Assembly (NCBI GenBank): GCA_003444615.1
Contig: DLUN01000014.1
Coordinates: 1-8,916, forward strand
From: Syntrophomonas sp.
GTDB lineage: Bacteria > Bacillota > Syntrophomonadia > Syntrophomonadales > Syntrophomonadaceae
Direction of reading: 5' to 3'
DNA length: 8,916 bases
Shown in pieces: positions 6,609 to 8,916 of this stretch (its first letter is position 1; every line of letters starts with the position of its first letter). The notes under the pieces were generated by a model. It searched no databases. It worked only from the letters and a program-made list of their open reading frames with translations, and was not told the DNA's origin. Made by a program: the position numbers and the translations under genes.

Positions 6609-7613
6609 TTGTTTACCAGCAAAACGTCAACTGGGTTAGATATCGGCAGTCAGTTGATTAAGCTGGTGCAGGTTCAGCGCCGGGGGGATAGAACCCAGAT
6701 AAAAACCCTTGGCCAGATGCCAACACCTAGGGGTCTTGTCGAAAACGGCTTTATAATTAACCCGGACTTAATAGGACAAGAATTGGGCAAGCTGGTTAAC
6801 CGGCTTAAACTACGAGGAGCTACCACTGTATCAGCAGTATCAGGACAGCAGGTTTATACTCGTTTACTAACCTTACCGGCTATGAAACTAAGGGATATGA
6901 GGAACGCTGCCCTCTACCAGGCCATTAGTTTGCTGCCTATAAGCATAGAAGACATTACTACTGATGTTTATCCAGTTCGCTATTTTGAAGATGAGGAAGG
7001 TAAAAGATGCGAGTTGTTTTTTGTAGCCGCTCGCAAAGCTCAAACGGAAAATCTGATGGAGACCTGTAGAGTAGCGGGTCTTAGACTGAAGCGCGTAGAG
7101 ATCGAGCCCCTGGCCCTACACACATTGTACCAGCAACAACTGAGTGGGGATAAAGCCCAGGGTGTGTTAAACATTGGTTGGAACTGCAGTTATTTGGCGG
7201 TTTTTCAAAAGGGGATACTGGTGTTTGTTCGCTATATAGGGTTTGGTTGTACAACCTTATACCAATACAGGAACGAGTCTGACCAGGGGATTATGGGTCT
7301 GGGAGAAATACACTGCCAGGATTTCCAGCAGGCTAGCTTCATGGTGAACTTTGTCAACGAGCTAAATCGCTCCTTGGAATACTTCCGCCTGCAGAGCAAG
7401 GGTGAGACCTTGAAAGGAATTGTTCTATGCGGTGGAGGTGCCCGGGTAGGAGGTATAGCAGAGTACTTGAGCCGGGCCATAGGAGTGCCCATAATAGCAG
7501 GCAATTTGTCTTCTTGTGTACAGTTAACTGACAATATCACTGCCAAGGATAAAGAAGCATTAATGCATGAATATCCCGTAGCATTGGGGTTAGCTATGCG
7601 GGGGTGGATTTAG
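6609..7613 (+). CDS. pilM: Type IV pilus assembly ATPase-like protein PilM
   Basis: A 334-residue actin-like cytoplasmic protein that binds the N-terminal tail of PilN and forms the inner platform of the pilus machine. It shows GLDIGSQLIKLVQV (9-22, first phosphate loop), the PilM-typical RGLVENGFI (41-49), LNIGWNCSYLAVFQKG (187-202, second phosphate loop), CGGGARVGG (274-282, adenosine region) and the closing YPVALGLAM (322-330). The second loop has Asn188 and Asn192-Cys193 where the family usually has Asp and Thr/Ser, so nucleotide hydrolysis may be weak. I start it at TTG 6609 because GGGGAGGGG (6594-6602) precedes it and the protein then aligns with family N-termini. An upstream in-frame GTG (6516) inside pilD would add 31 unrelated residues. 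Confidence 0.92.
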   Translation: MFTSKTSTGLDIGSQLIKLVQVQRRGDRTQIKTLGQMPTPRGLVENGFIINPDLIGQELGKLVNRLKLRGATTVSAVSGQQVYTRLLTLPAMKLRDMRNAALYQAISLLPISIEDITTDVYPVRYFEDEEGKRCELFFVAARKAQTENLMETCRVAGLRLKRVEIEPLALHTLYQQQLSGDKAQGVLNIGWNCSYLAVFQKGILVFVRYIGFGCTTLYQYRNESDQGIMGLGEIHCQDFQQASFMVNFVNELNRSLEYFRLQSKGETLKGIVLCGGGARVGGIAEYLSRAIGVPIIAGNLSSCVQLTDNITAKDKEALMHEYPVALGLAMRGWI

Positions 7614-8183
7614 TTGAAGACCCAGGATCAGCCAAAGATCAATCTTCTGTACTATCGCCAGGAGGAAACCCGACAAAAGCGCCGGTTATGGAGAAAAGTC
7701 GTTATTATAGTTGTGGTTACCATTTTGCTAGTAGTGATAGGGGCCAAAACCTGGTGGAGCCAAAACCAGCAGTTACAGGCTCTGGAAAACCAAAACCGGC
7801 AACTTAATGAGCAGGTGGGGGAATTGAATAGGGCGATGGCTACAGCAGGAGGAGTTGGGGGACAAGAATTGAAGGAACTGGACTCACGCCGAGCACACCT
7901 TGCTGAGCTAGAAAGAGAACGCAGGATTGATCTTGACCAGATGAAAGGAATATATGAAATAAGTGTGGAGAAAATCACCATCGATAAGATGGATATTAAT
8001 GATAAAGGTGAAATAACTATCAACGCCTATACCAACAGTCACAACAGTCTGATAGAGTTGGTGGAAAAGCTGCAGCAGGAAGATTACATCCAAGGAATCC
8101 AATTTATTTCTGCCCAAAGCAATAGCAAAACCGGGGAAATTAGTTTTACTCTGGTGGCAGCAGGGGAGGTAGCGGGTAAATGA
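7614..8183 (+). CDS. pilN: Type IV pilus assembly protein PilN
   Basis: A 189-residue bitopic membrane protein. The N-terminal tail carries INLL (residues 9-12), the PilM-binding motif. A basic stretch, RQKRRLWRK, precedes one membrane segment (about 29-44). A heptad-like coiled coil (about 48-75, continuing 85-110) and a C-terminal ferredoxin-like domain (about 118-185) lie outside. It pairs with PilO to form the alignment complex. The TTG start abuts the pilM stop with no gap; GGGGGTGG (7600-7607) lies within the last pilM codons. It overlaps pilO by four bases (ATGA). This tight packing implies translational coupling of pilM, pilN and pilO. The family is inferred from motif, topology and neighbours, since sequence conservation is low. 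Confidence 0.88.
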   Translation: MKTQDQPKINLLYYRQEETRQKRRLWRKVVIIVVVTILLVVIGAKTWWSQNQQLQALENQNRQLNEQVGELNRAMATAGGVGGQELKELDSRRAHLAELERERRIDLDQMKGIYEISVEKITIDKMDINDKGEITINAYTNSHNSLIELVEKLQQEDYIQGIQFISAQSNSKTGEISFTLVAAGEVAGK

Positions 8184-8881
8184 GCCTTTCGCAACGGGAA
8201 AAAACCCTGCTAGTAATCACTATTTTTGGTTTGATGGTATTCTGTTATGGGTGGTTTGCCTATCTTCCCCTGCAGTCTAAAATAGCAGCCCTACAAGTGG
8301 ACAATCAACGATTAACCCAAGAACAAACCAAGTTAGAAGCTATCCATAAGAAACAAGAAGCCAATCAACCGGTTAATTTGTCTGGTGAAATAGCTATTAT
8401 AAAAGCGCAACTTCCTACCGAACCGGAAATAATACCGTTTCTGAATTCTCTGACTGAAACCACTCATAAGTGCGATGTTGAGATAGCTTCTGTGGAATAC
8501 CAGGTAGCTGATAAGGACCAAAGGAAGGTTGGTACCTTAGTTTTTTCGTTAGAAGCAATGGGCTCTGCCTCTTCTTTATTTGACTTTCTGCAGGAATTAT
8601 TGGCGTCGCCCCGGTTTATAAATATTACCCAGGTAACTTTCCAAGCCTGTAAGGTGGAAAACAGCAGAGAGTTAGCGGAACAAAAAAGCATGCCTATTTA
8701 TCATTTAGACTCACCGGACATTTCCCAGGACCAATTGGAGCAGGTAGAAGTGGAAATAGATGAAAGGCGACTTGAAAGCGGAGCGGATATGAGGGTGGCT
8801 GAAAGCCTTATTCCTAATCGGTTTAACATGAAGGTAGTCATTAATACTTATTACTTTCCGGAACAGACTACCTATGACTAA
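8180..8881 (+). CDS. pilO: Type IV pilus assembly protein PilO
   Basis: A 233-residue bitopic membrane protein and PilN partner. It has a short cytoplasmic tail, one membrane segment (about 9-29), a coiled coil (about 31-62), then LPTEPEIIPFLNSLTE (78-93), the usual entry to the ferredoxin-like domain, and strands at 100-109, 117-126 and 147-157. The final strand NMKVVINTYYF (216-226) is typical of PilO. Between the last two strands lies an unusual insert of about 50 mostly acidic residues (158-211). The ATG overlaps the pilN stop and has GGGGAGG (8163-8169) ten bases before it. Identification rests mainly on topology and gene order. Confidence 0.86.
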   Translation: MSLSQREKTLLVITIFGLMVFCYGWFAYLPLQSKIAALQVDNQRLTQEQTKLEAIHKKQEANQPVNLSGEIAIIKAQLPTEPEIIPFLNSLTETTHKCDVEIASVEYQVADKDQRKVGTLVFSLEAMGSASSLFDFLQELLASPRFINITQVTFQACKVENSRELAEQKSMPIYHLDSPDISQDQLEQVEVEIDERRLESGADMRVAESLIPNRFNMKVVINTYYFPEQTTYD

Positions 8882-8916
8882 ACGAATGATGTTTTCGACT
8901 ACCGCTGGTTATAAAC
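8874..8916 (+). CDS. Start of a possible further gene, cut by the window end
   Basis: ATG 8874 opens a frame that overlaps the end of pilO by eight bases and is still open at the window edge; its first residues are MTKRMMFSTTAGYK. A basic then hydrophobic start would suit a membrane or pilin-like protein of the same cluster, but 14 codons are too few to judge. The binding site is weak (CGGAA upstream). A second ATG at 8886 is also possible. Confidence 0.3.
   Translation, partial: MTKRMMFSTTAGYK

Overview
The window looks like a stretch of a bacterial chromosome from an endospore-lineage, low to moderate G+C Firmicute. A Clostridia member near Syntrophomonadaceae or Peptococcaceae is the most likely source. 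This is inferred from strong AGGAGG-type ribosome binding sites, frequent TTG starts, sigma-A-like promoters, the ACT protein-hom-thrB-lysC order, and a Gram-positive type IV pilus set with PilM, PilN and PilO. No database search was possible, so the genus is a guess.

Layout. Positions 113-727 (minus strand) encode a lipid-anchored rhodanese with a good promoter at 802-830. A divergent intergenic region (728-996) separates it from a plus-strand aspartate-pathway operon. That operon runs: small ACT-domain protein (997), homoserine dehydrogenase hom (1468), homoserine kinase thrB (2781) and aspartokinase lysC (3721). A VOC-family metalloprotein (5048) follows after a 106-base gap. After a second intergenic region (5507-5775), which holds a promoter candidate and a small, possibly broken ORF, a type IV pilus cluster begins: prepilin peptidase pilD (5776), pilM (6609), pilN (7614) and pilO (8180). 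A further ORF starts inside the end of pilO and runs off the window.

How the genes work together. LysC phosphorylates aspartate, Hom makes homoserine and ThrB phosphorylates it, so the first operon supplies precursors for threonine, methionine and lysine. Asd and threonine synthase are not in the window. The ACT protein may sense an amino acid. The lysC gene has an internal ribosome binding site and in-frame ATG exactly where the Bacillus-type aspartokinase II beta subunit begins, so it probably makes two products. In the second cluster, PilD processes prepilins while PilM, PilN and PilO form the cytoplasmic and membrane alignment complex of the pilus machine.

Nothing here looks like a wholly new system. 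The points most worth a second look are the dual-start lysC, the dyad against the hom-operon promoter, the short ORF ahead of pilD, the near-perfect palindrome at the left edge, and the acidic insertion in PilO.
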